Assembly (NCBI GenBank): GCA_036381475.1
Contig: DASVCT010000217.1
Coordinates: 1 to 7,447, forward strand
Length of the DNA: 7,447 nucleotides
Direction of reading: 5' to 3'
Source: ZC4RG29 sp036381475
GTDB taxonomy: Bacteria > Bacteroidota > Bacteroidia > Cytophagales > Cyclobacteriaceae
The position numbers and the translations under genes are program-made. This document shows, one piece after another, positions 1 to 6,351 of the stretch. The notes below the pieces were generated by a model. It was not told where the DNA came from and searched no databases. It worked only from the letters and a program-made list of their open reading frames with translations. Position 1 is the stretch's first letter, and the number at the start of each line of letters is the position of its first letter.

Positions 1-6
1 CCAAAC
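1..6 (+). promoter_or_regulatory. CCAAAC start-context motif before the 64-aa gene
   Basis: CCAAAC lies at 1-6, followed by four bases (ACCC) and the ATG at 11. The same hexamer with the same 4-base gap precedes the next two genes. There is no purine-rich Shine-Dalgarno sequence here. A role in translation initiation is inferred from the conserved position only, and the window starts at the motif, so the wider context is unknown. Confidence 0.35.
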
Positions 7-10
7 ACCC

Positions 11-205
11 ATGAAACCTGGGAGACACGATATTGTCCTGCTTCCCGACGGCACGGAGGGAAAGGTGCTGGAACGTTTTTCCACTGACCGGATCATCGTC
101 TATAAAATCCAGAAAGGTCTGGAGATCCAATACTTCGACGAGCATAAGGTCAGGCTGAAGAAACGCCACTTCATGAACCGTGTGAGGGACATCTTCTCGC
201 GATAG
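11..205 (+). CDS. Small hypothetical protein, 64 aa
   Basis: This is a short ATG-started gene that ends in TAG. The product is basic and has no signal peptide or membrane segment, so it is probably cytoplasmic. Residues 8-50 alternate hydrophobic and polar positions around DIVLLPDGTEGKV and end in a KVRLKK strand. This resembles a small SH3-like or KOW-like beta barrel, but that is a guess from pattern and I do not recognise a named family. The C-terminus (RHFMNRVRDIFSR) looks like a short amphipathic basic helix. Support for it being real comes from the CCAAAC-N4-ATG context shared with the next two genes and from a terminator-like hairpin just downstream at 252-287. No function is assigned. 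Confidence 0.6.
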   Translation: MKPGRHDIVLLPDGTEGKVLERFSTDRIIVYKIQKGLEIQYFDEHKVRLKKRHFMNRVRDIFSR

Positions 206-251
206 CGCTTTCGGAGTACTTGTCCGCCAGTTGTCCCGGAGTCATGCTCCT

Positions 252-287
252 GGGCACCGGAGCTATTTGTGCGCCCTGAATTTTTTT
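252..287 (+). terminator. Possible intrinsic terminator after the 64-aa gene
   Basis: GGGCAC (252-257) can pair with GTG/GCCC at 269-276, with a small GC bulge. The arm is followed two bases later by AA and seven T residues (281-287). An imperfect GC-rich hairpin followed by a T run is the layout of a Rho-independent terminator. It lies about 46 bases past the stop of the 64-aa gene and ahead of the GTG-started gene, so it would separate their transcripts. The bulge lowers confidence. Confidence 0.4.
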
Positions 288-311
288 CGTAAATAGCCCA
301 TCGCACAACGC

Positions 312-317
312 CCAAAC
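312..317 (+). promoter_or_regulatory. CCAAAC start-context motif supporting the GTG start
   Basis: CCAAAC at 312-317 is followed by CCCC and the GTG at 322. The spacing to the start codon equals that at the genes starting at 11 and 1010. It supports choosing GTG at 322 for a gene with no usable ATG before its hydrophobic N-terminus. The function is inferred. Confidence 0.4.
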
Positions 318-321
318 CCCC

Positions 322-873
322 GTGAAAAAGGTACTGGCCCTGCTGCTCCTGGTTGTCTTCCTTTTCAACGTAGGAGGCTATTGCATTTTTTTCTGGGGGC
401 TCGACTTTAGAGCAAAAACAAAGCTGGCGCAGCGTCTCGACTCCGGCAATTACTCGGGACTGGAAACATTTGAATTCAAAATACCCCTCAACATTCCCTA
501 TCCTATTCAGAACCAGGGCTTCGACCGGGCCTACGGGACGTTTGAATACAACGGCGAATTTTACGAGCTCGTAAAACAGAAACTTGAAAGAGATACCCTG
601 TACGTCGTTTGCGTTAAGAACGATAAAAAGCAGGACTTGAACCGGGCATTCGAAAAGTACGCACGGGTATCCAACGATGCAGACGCTGGCGCTTCCCAGG
701 CCGGCAACGATTTGCTTGCTAAACTTGTCAAAGACTTCAATACACCACCCCTGGCCGAAATTATCAAAGCCGATGGTTGGACCCGTACCCTGCAACACGG
801 TGGCCTGGCCGAGGCTGTAATCAACATGGCCAGAGAAGTTATTTCTCCTCCTCCTAATTCCCGCCTTTCTTAA
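322..873 (+). CDS. Hypothetical membrane-anchored or secreted protein, 183 aa, GTG start
   Basis: The N-terminus has two lysines and then a hydrophobic stretch (residues 4-28, rich in Leu/Val/Phe, with aromatic residues around GGYCIFFWG). This suggests a single membrane anchor or an uncleaved signal; no clear signal-peptidase site is visible. The rest (30-183) is soluble and would face the periplasm. It contains a patch of FKIPLNIPYPIQ (52-63), then GTFEYNGEFYELVKQKLERD (72-91) and DTLYVVCVKNDKK (91-103). I recall proteins with this N-terminus and FEYNGEFY-like core as an uncharacterised Bacteroidota family often found beside TonB-dependent receptor genes, but no function is known to me. A receptor gene does occur downstream, behind two other envelope genes. 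The GTG start is chosen because it places the hydrophobic segment at the N-terminus and has the CCAAAC-N4 context. The gene ends in TAA, eight bases before a hairpin-rich stretch. Confidence 0.75.
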   Translation: MKKVLALLLLVVFLFNVGGYCIFFWGLDFRAKTKLAQRLDSGNYSGLETFEFKIPLNIPYPIQNQGFDRAYGTFEYNGEFYELVKQKLERDTLYVVCVKNDKKQDLNRAFEKYARVSNDADAGASQAGNDLLAKLVKDFNTPPLAEIIKADGWTRTLQHGGLAEAVINMAREVISPPPNSRLS

Positions 874-880
874 AGATTCC

Positions 881-973
881 GGTTCTCCATTATTATGGTG
901 AACCATAACCGATGGGCTATACGCCCATTGGCAGGATGCATGTGCCTGTGCCATAGCATGGAACAGGCTGCAT
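881..973 (+). promoter_or_regulatory. Three consecutive hairpins in the leader before the barrel gene
   Basis: Three adjacent inverted repeats occur in the 136-base gap. Stem 1 is 881-890 with 895-904 (10 pairs, one mismatch, loop TATT). Stem 2 is ATGGGC 912-917 with GCCCAT 923-928 (perfect, 5-base loop). Stem 3 runs 936-973: ATGCA/TGCAT, a three-base bulge, GCCTGT/ACAGGC, one mismatch, then CCAT/ATGG closing an AGC loop. No T run follows any of them. Stem 1 could end the 183-aa gene's transcript. Taken together they could be a 5'-leader control element or mRNA stabiliser for the barrel operon. I match it to no known riboswitch class. Confidence 0.4.
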
Positions 974-999
974 TGCATTGGTATAATCATTAATAACCC

Positions 1000-1005
1000 C
1001 CAAAC
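1000..1005 (+). promoter_or_regulatory. CCAAAC start-context motif before the barrel gene
   Basis: CCAAAC at 1000-1005, then GACT, then ATG at 1010. This is the third gene in a row with the hexamer at positions -10 to -5. An AT-rich stretch (TATAATCATTAATAA, 982-996) lies just upstream. Confidence 0.4.
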
Positions 1006-1009
1006 GACT

Positions 1010-1936
1010 ATGAATAAATATACCCGACTGTTGCCGGTGGTGGCCTTTCTCTTTTCAGCGGAAGGGCTACTCATGGCACAAACACCCACAGATGCAGTAA
1101 TGATGAAGCAGCGAGAGGCCTGCCTCGCCGTGATCTACGACTACGGCAGCTTCGACGAATACTGGGAAGGCACCAACCTCCGGACAAATGCTACGATCGC
1201 GACCGTACGCCGCACGACTGTGATGCCCATGATTGCAATCGGAATCCTGGACAACCTCAATCTGATTGTTTCAACACCCTACGTCCGGACAAAATCGGAA
1301 GAACCCAACGGAGGTAAACTCCAGGGGGCAAAGGGTTTTCAGGACCTCGGACTGGTACTCAAATACCGCTTTCTCAACCTGGAAATGGAGGGCGGCAAGC
1401 TGGCGCTTGTAGGCGCTGCAGGCTACTCGACACCCATGACCAACTATCTGTCTGACTACCTACCCTATAGCCTCGGGTTCGGCGCCCCTGAGGTAAGCGG
1501 CCGTGCCATCGTGCAGTACGAATGGAACAACGGCCTGTATGCCCGTGGCTCGTTTGCCTACCTCTGGCGCGGGGAAACGGAAGCGGAACGCGACTATTAC
1601 TACAACAACGGCAGCTACTATACTGCATGGATGGACGTACCCAATGCCATCAACTTCCAGCTTGTCGCCGGAAAGTGGTTCCTCGATCACTCGTTTCATA
1701 TTGAAGTCGCGTACAATTCGACAAAGTGTCTTACTGGCGACGACATTCGCCCGTATAATGCTGCGCAGCCGACGAACAAGGTGGAAGTCGGACAAGCCGG
1801 AGTAAATGCCCAGTATTTCTTTCCCAACATTAAAGGGTTCGGCGTGCTGGCTAATTATTCACAGATTATTAGCGGGCGCAATATGGCCAAGTACAGAAAC
1901 ATCGGCGTCGGCCTCACCTATCAGTTCAAATTCTAA
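1010..1936 (+). CDS. Outer-membrane beta-barrel protein, transporter-like (Phenol_MetA_deg-like)
   Basis: The 308-aa product begins with a typical signal peptide: a basic N-terminus (MNKYTR), a hydrophobic core at 7-22 and likely cleavage after Ala23 (LLMA|Q). The mature part alternates hydrophobic and polar residues in many short strands, is rich in Tyr, Phe and Trp, and ends in YQFKF with a terminal Phe, the usual outer-membrane barrel C-terminus. The segment GFQDLGLVLKYRF (109-121) is typical of the barrel family annotated as MetA-pathway-of-phenol-degradation or 'transporter' (COG4313-like). That family name does not prove a role in phenol breakdown. An extended loop rich in Tyr/Asn (about 193-205, ERDYYYNNGSYY) is probably surface exposed. 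The stop is only 19 bases before the lipoprotein gene, so the two are probably co-transcribed. It may form a channel or a structural barrel; the substrate is unknown. Confidence 0.75.
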   Translation: MNKYTRLLPVVAFLFSAEGLLMAQTPTDAVMMKQREACLAVIYDYGSFDEYWEGTNLRTNATIATVRRTTVMPMIAIGILDNLNLIVSTPYVRTKSEEPNGGKLQGAKGFQDLGLVLKYRFLNLEMEGGKLALVGAAGYSTPMTNYLSDYLPYSLGFGAPEVSGRAIVQYEWNNGLYARGSFAYLWRGETEAERDYYYNNGSYYTAWMDVPNAINFQLVAGKWFLDHSFHIEVAYNSTKCLTGDDIRPYNAAQPTNKVEVGQAGVNAQYFFPNIKGFGVLANYSQIISGRNMAKYRNIGVGLTYQFKF

Positions 1937-1955
1937 CCTCCACAAGTTTGCAACC

Positions 1956-3500
1956 ATGAAAAAGAGATATACCCTTGCCTTTCTCGGCGCAAGTCTCAGC
2001 CTGTTGTTTGTCGTATCCTGCGACCGGGATCTGCCGATCAACGTAAGCTATACGCCCTATCAGTATGCGTCCCTTGATCCGAACGGTGGAACCTGGTCGA
2101 CCGTGCTTCTGGATGCGCCCGATCAGATCGATATACCACCTCCGGCGGATGTGAACTCCACCGAGTACCAGTCCGAACTTGCCGAGCTTAAGGATGCAAT
2201 GTCCGGTCTCACTTCTCAGCAACGAGAAGCCATTGACTACTGGACCAATAACCCATCGATCCGGTGGATGGAGATCGCCATGGAGCTGGTTGCCAAGTAC
2301 AACCTGATCCCCGGTCCGAATCCGGATGGAACGTATACCTTGCCAAGTCCGGCGAATCCGGCAGGGCCGCCGCCATTTCCTTTTGCCCATCCGGCTTATT
2401 CGTGTCGGGCCTTTGCGTACATGAGCGTGGCGCAGTTTGATGGCCTGATTGCGGCATGGCACTACAAGTTTCTCTATCAACGCCCGGCGCCATCGCAAGT
2501 TGACCCGTCCATTGATGCGGCCTATGTCGATAACAGCTTGCCTTCCTATCCTTCGGGTGCAGCTGTAGTAACGATCGCTTGCCGTGATATTTTGTCGGCC
2601 ATGTTTCCTCTCGAAAAGGAATACCTGGCCTCGCGCGCGCAAGAGCACCTCTCCAGCCTGTTGTGGGCCGGTGAAGCTGTGCAAAGCGACATCGACGCAG
2701 GTGAGCTTATCGGAAGCGAGGTGGCGAAACTCGCGCTGGCCCGTGCGGCCAACGATGGAATGAGTAAGGCGCAGGTCTCGAAGGCCGTGTCGGACTCGAT
2801 CAAACTGGCAGCCTTCAACCGCTTTGGCTGGTCGTGGGAAAACCAGGAAATTCCAAAGCGCCCCGTCGGCCTTGCGCCGTTTTACGGCAAGGTGAAAATG
2901 TGGAATGTACCTAACGTTGAGCTAACCCGTCCTGGCCCACCGCCTGCCGTTGGTTCTGCAGAACTCCAGGCAGACATCGACATACTCGTGTCGCATCAGA
3001 ATAATATGACGGAAGAAAAGCGACGCATCGCAAACTACTGGCAGGATGGTCTGGGTACATACACACCCCCTGGTCACTGGAACACTATAGCCATTGATTA
3101 CATTCTGAAGTACAAATTGAATCCGTTGCGAACGGCCCGGACTTTCGCTTACATGAATATGGCTATGCAGGATGCCGGTATCAGCTGCTGGGATGCGAAA
3201 TACTACTATCACTATCCGCGTCCTATTCAAATGATTCCAGGTTTCAAAACCATTGCAGGCACGCCCAACTTCCCGAGCTACACTTCCGGACACAGCACGT
3301 TCTCCGCCGCGGCTGCGGAAGTGCTTTCGCGCATTTTCCCGCAGGAAGGGGACATCTTCAGGGAATGGGCAGAGGAGGCGGCCATATCGAGAGTTTATGG
3401 TGGCATTCACTGGACATTTGATTCCGAGGTAGGACTCGAACAAGGGAAAGACGTCGGGTCATACACCGTCGCGGTGATGGATAGCGACGGAGCTGAGTAA
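1956..3500 (+). CDS. Vanadium haloperoxidase / PAP2-superfamily lipoprotein with a degenerate N-terminal repeat
   Basis: The 514-aa product starts with a lipoprotein signal: MKKR, a hydrophobic core and lipobox V-V-S-C with Cys22 lipidated. The next residues, DRD, are acidic and could favour surface display in Bacteroidota (inference). The C-terminal half (about 350-505) carries the full superfamily site: Lys415-x6-Arg422-Pro, FPSYTSGH (439-446) with Ser444, Gly445 and His446, and Ser478-Arg479-x5-His485. Trp412 and Phe439 sit where fungal vanadium chloroperoxidase has Trp350 and Phe397. The N-terminal half repeats this layout at a constant offset of 244 residues (RAFAYM 151 with RTFAYM 395; PSYPSG 196 with PSYTSG 440), but His446 is replaced by Ala202, Arg479 by Leu235 and His485 by Ala241. 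Only the second half can be catalytic. Likely activity is haloperoxidation or phosphate-ester hydrolysis; sequence alone does not separate them. The ATG at 1956 is preferred to an in-frame ATG at 1806 because it begins the lipoprotein signal and clears the barrel gene. Confidence 0.88.
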   Translation: MKKRYTLAFLGASLSLLFVVSCDRDLPINVSYTPYQYASLDPNGGTWSTVLLDAPDQIDIPPPADVNSTEYQSELAELKDAMSGLTSQQREAIDYWTNNPSIRWMEIAMELVAKYNLIPGPNPDGTYTLPSPANPAGPPPFPFAHPAYSCRAFAYMSVAQFDGLIAAWHYKFLYQRPAPSQVDPSIDAAYVDNSLPSYPSGAAVVTIACRDILSAMFPLEKEYLASRAQEHLSSLLWAGEAVQSDIDAGELIGSEVAKLALARAANDGMSKAQVSKAVSDSIKLAAFNRFGWSWENQEIPKRPVGLAPFYGKVKMWNVPNVELTRPGPPPAVGSAELQADIDILVSHQNNMTEEKRRIANYWQDGLGTYTPPGHWNTIAIDYILKYKLNPLRTARTFAYMNMAMQDAGISCWDAKYYYHYPRPIQMIPGFKTIAGTPNFPSYTSGHSTFSAAAAEVLSRIFPQEGDIFREWAEEAAISRVYGGIHWTFDSEVGLEQGKDVGSYTVAVMDSDGAE

Positions 3501-3505
3501 TTACG

Positions 3506-3553
3506 GTTGGCAACGAGGCCGGCGCTCTTCGTTTTGCCGGCTTCGTCGCCAAC
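3506..3553 (+). terminator. Long GC-rich hairpin between lipoprotein and receptor genes
   Basis: Positions 3506-3523 pair with 3536-3553 over 18 bases, with one A-C mismatch and one G-U pair, around a 12-base loop (GCTCTTCGTTTT). The stem begins five bases after the lipoprotein stop. It is stable enough to act as a terminator or attenuator, but what follows is TTGTTGTAGGTCTT and not a clean T run. It may end most transcripts at the lipoprotein gene, or protect that mRNA end while some transcription continues into the receptor gene 30 bases further on. On the minus strand the mismatch becomes a wobble pair and the wobble a mismatch, so both strands fold equally well. Confidence 0.65.
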
Positions 3554-3583
3554 TTGTTGTAGGTCTTAAGAAATAGAAGAGAA

Positions 3584-6226
3584 ATGAAAATTTTGATGAT
3601 AGGCCTGGGTGTGCTGCTGACTGTAGGAACTGCGAGAGCTCAGGTTGATTTTGACGTTACAGGTCACGTTGTAGATGCCTCGGAAGGTGGGCCGCTGGCA
3701 GGCGCACAGATTGTGACGGCCGGGGGTGTGGGAACAATAGCCGACCGAAACGGTGCATTCCAGATACGTGTTTCACCCGAGTCGCCGGATATTACAATTA
3801 GCTTCCTCGGGTATTTATCCAAGACCATCACAGTGTCACGTGGACAGGCTGATCTTGGCATCATTGCGTTGTCGGTGAGTCCAACAAGCCTCAATGAAAT
3901 TATAGTCAGCGCCACTTCGCAGAACTACAGGAGCGACTTCAAGGGGTCGAACTTTACGATCAATCCGAGGGATATACGGAATACTAATCCGCTCAATACG
4001 GAAGAGGTGCTCAAGACGGTGCCCGGTGTCAACATTGTTGGCGACATGGGCCTGTCGAACCGACCGAACATCAGTATCCGTGGTTCGTGGGGGAGGCGGT
4101 CGCGCAAAATCCTTCTTTTGGAAGACGGTTCACCCGCAGCGCCAGCGCCGTACATTGCGCCTGGCACCTACTACAACCCCCTTAGCGACCGTGTTCAGGC
4201 GATCGAAGTGTACAAGGGCGCCGACATGCTGCGGTATGGTCCCAACAATATGTACGGCGCGGTCAACTATATCACCGCACTTCCTCCGCAGCAACCGGAG
4301 CTCAGAGTCAAGCTCGTTGGTGGCCCACGCAACTACGCCACGGGGCTCTTGTCGTACGGAGGTACATGGCAAAACCTCGGCGCACTGGTAGAGGCAGTGC
4401 ACAAGAAGTTCGATGGCTTTACCGACAATTCTGCGGTGGAAGTCCTCAACCTGAATGCAAAGATCTTTGCCAAGCTGTCTGAAAATCAGTCGCTGTACTT
4501 CAAAGTGGCTGCACAGTTCGAAGACAACCAGGCTTCCCTTTCAGCATTGACACGGTTCACATTCCGGGCCGATCCAAGACAGCAGCCTTTGGATGCAGAG
4601 TACTTCGACATGCGCCGTTATGGCATGGACATCATCCACAAATGGCTGATCAACCCGAACCTGAGTCTTACGTCCAAAATATATGCGTCGGATTTCGAAC
4701 GCGACTGGTGGCGCCAGATCACTACGGTAATCCGCGCGGCCGACGTCCATGCATATGTCGGTGACGAAATCTTCAATGATCGCTATAGCTACCTTTCCGG
4801 CTTGACGTTCGGTGATGAGGATTACGTGCGCGTGGGCCGGATCACCGATGGCAAGGAAAGCACCTCCGACAGTCAATGGATATTTACCGTGTCTGGTGTC
4901 CAGGAAACCTTCGATGCAGACTGGGAGGCGGGAGGAGAGACCCATCATTTCGAGGGAGCGGTGAAGTTGCACCAGGAGTCTTATCGCGACCGGTACCTCG
5001 CTGCCAATAACTCGCGGTGGGCGCGGACGGGAAATCCGACCTCCGACAACCGTTATCACCTGTGGTCAGCCTCCGGCTATCTGCGCAACGAGTTTAACAT
5101 TCACCGGTTTAACGTTACACCTATCGTGCGCTTTGAACACATCGAAATGTTCAGGCAAAATGTGCTGGCCGCAGCCCAGGACCCCGATGCAACGAGCCCG
5201 AATGCGGGCAGGATACGAAATGCATACAATGTAGTCATGCCCGGCCTGACAATCGGCTACAAGACACCCACTGGAGAAGTGTACGGAAGCATATATCAAG
5301 GCTTTATCGCACCGTCGAAAATCTTCGGCTTCTTTGTCGAGCGCAACGGGGTACTTACCGATCCACTGGAAGGCGAGAACGTAAACATCAAACCTGAACT
5401 CAGCCTAAACCTGGAGTTGGGATGGCAGGGAAGCCTGCTCGACGGCCGCATCAGTGGACAGGCTGCTCTGTTCAGCAACACCGTTCGAAACTTCATTGCT
5501 GCAGGCGAAAATGAATTGTTCATGGAGCCGGGACGGGTACGCATACTTGGCGTAGAGGCGGGCGTGGCGGCCATGCTCACGTCGTCAGCATCGCCTCACG
5601 GGCTTCGGCTGACCGTGAATGCCACGATGCTGACGTCCGAGGTGTTGGAAGGGGTGTTGCAGGACAAGGACATGTTCTCCGCCGTTGTGCACAATTCCGC
5701 CACGCGTCAGGAGTTCGTTGACCGCGTCAACAGCAATCGCCAGGCATATGAGTTGTACACGCGAAACGACCTGGGCCAGGACGTACTGCTGGACGCAACG
5801 ACAATCACCGAAGCCGATTTTGACGATATCAGCAAAGCCCTCGTTCGTTATGGCAACGGCTACGTCGAAAACGCCCGCGCTCCATACGTTCCGAATGTAA
5901 ATGTTACGGCGGGGCTTTCTTACTCCTTCAAGAAATTTGCTGCCGGTTTGTCGGGTACTTATGTCGGCGACCAATATGCGGAGTTCATGAATTTTGAAGC
6001 GGAGTCGGCAGACGGCGCAATTGGAAAGCTGAAATCGTTCTATACCATCGACTGCTTTGCCAACTACGATTTCCTGATTGGCGGAAAAACTATGCTGAAC
6101 GTCTTTGTGAATGGAAAAAATATCACGAATGATATTTACGAGGCTTCACGCCTCAACCGCGCCGCGTCCGGTATATTCCCCGGCGGTTTCGCGCAGTTGA
6201 TCATGGGCGTAAACCTGCGCATTTGA
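3584..6226 (+). CDS. FecA-like TonB-dependent outer-membrane receptor with N-terminal carboxypeptidase-like domain
   Basis: This 880-aa protein would import a ligand across the outer membrane with TonB-ExbBD energy. A signal peptide (1-19, ending TARA|Q) is followed by a CarboxypepD_reg-like domain (about 25-95: VTGHVVDA, PLAGAQI, GTIADRNGAF, ISFLGY). A TonB-box-like segment is SLNEIIVSA (102-110). The plug (about 122-232) contains VLKTVPGVNIV, NISIRG, a DG turn, VQAIEVYKGADMLRYGPNNM and GAVNYIT, a pattern close to FecA-type receptors (COG4772). The 22-strand barrel fills the rest and ends in GVNLRI. No SusD-like partner gene is adjacent, which argues against a SusC glycan system and for a ligand such as a ferric chelate, although the ligand cannot be read here. 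The length is normal and the frame is intact. The purine-rich stretch AAGAAATAGAAGAGAA just before the ATG differs from the CCAAAC context of the upstream genes. The gene sits behind the 3506-3553 hairpin, so it may be read through from upstream or have its own promoter. Confidence 0.93.
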   Translation: MKILMIGLGVLLTVGTARAQVDFDVTGHVVDASEGGPLAGAQIVTAGGVGTIADRNGAFQIRVSPESPDITISFLGYLSKTITVSRGQADLGIIALSVSPTSLNEIIVSATSQNYRSDFKGSNFTINPRDIRNTNPLNTEEVLKTVPGVNIVGDMGLSNRPNISIRGSWGRRSRKILLLEDGSPAAPAPYIAPGTYYNPLSDRVQAIEVYKGADMLRYGPNNMYGAVNYITALPPQQPELRVKLVGGPRNYATGLLSYGGTWQNLGALVEAVHKKFDGFTDNSAVEVLNLNAKIFAKLSENQSLYFKVAAQFEDNQASLSALTRFTFRADPRQQPLDAEYFDMRRYGMDIIHKWLINPNLSLTSKIYASDFERDWWRQITTVIRAADVHAYVGDEIFNDRYSYLSGLTFGDEDYVRVGRITDGKESTSDSQWIFTVSGVQETFDADWEAGGETHHFEGAVKLHQESYRDRYLAANNSRWARTGNPTSDNRYHLWSASGYLRNEFNIHRFNVTPIVRFEHIEMFRQNVLAAAQDPDATSPNAGRIRNAYNVVMPGLTIGYKTPTGEVYGSIYQGFIAPSKIFGFFVERNGVLTDPLEGENVNIKPELSLNLELGWQGSLLDGRISGQAALFSNTVRNFIAAGENELFMEPGRVRILGVEAGVAAMLTSSASPHGLRLTVNATMLTSEVLEGVLQDKDMFSAVVHNSATRQEFVDRVNSNRQAYELYTRNDLGQDVLLDATTITEADFDDISKALVRYGNGYVENARAPYVPNVNVTAGLSYSFKKFAAGLSGTYVGDQYAEFMNFEAESADGAIGKLKSFYTIDCFANYDFLIGGKTMLNVFVNGKNITNDIYEASRLNRAASGIFPGGFAQLIMGVNLRI

Positions 6227-6229
6227 TGA

Positions 6230-6296
6230 GTTGATTGGTCCATGTCATTAAGTTGAAAGGTTAGTTTTATCAACTTAGTGACATGGGCTGATCAGT
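6230..6296 (+). terminator. Long inverted repeat after the receptor gene, between convergent genes
   Basis: The core is 17 contiguous pairs, 6240-6256 with 6270-6286, including one G-U, around a 13-base loop. It extends outward to about 27 pairs (6230-6256 with 6270-6296) if further G-U pairs are allowed. It begins four bases past the receptor stop and lies 56 bases from the end of the convergent DUF4251 gene, as expected for a transcription end signal. The G-U pairs exist only in plus-strand RNA; on the other strand they are A-C mismatches, so the fold favours the receptor transcript. There is no T run after it. Confidence 0.6.
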
Positions 6297-6351
6297 GGCG
6301 CGCCCAGGCTTCAAATTATCAGAGGAGTTGGCGCAGCCTCGGTCTTACCTA

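Noticed and set aside
982..987. TATAAT as a sigma-70 type -10 box before the barrel gene.
   Set aside because: No -35 element lies at a suitable distance, and Bacteroidota promoters use a different -33/-7 consensus; the match is likely chance in an AT-rich stretch.
100..1089. A 329-codon open frame on the minus strand covering the 183-aa gene and its leader.
   Set aside because: Its product is Cys-rich and low in recognisable pattern, it overlaps a plus-strand gene with a clear hydrophobic N-terminus and start context, and it also runs through the hairpin-rich leader. It is a shadow frame.
1806..1955. Upstream ATG extending the lipoprotein frame by 50 residues into the barrel gene.
   Set aside because: The extension would bury the lipoprotein signal inside the protein and overlap the upstream coding region; the ATG at 1956 gives a proper signal with lipobox.
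1926..2684. A 252-codon minus-strand frame inside the lipoprotein gene.
   Set aside because: It is rich in Arg and Gly as expected for an antisense shadow, and it lies wholly over a confidently identified enzyme gene.
3584..6226. The receptor as a SusC-type glycan importer.
   Set aside because: No SusD-like gene is next to it and the plug motifs look like FecA-type receptors; the length of 880 residues also fits that group better than typical SusC proteins of about 1000.
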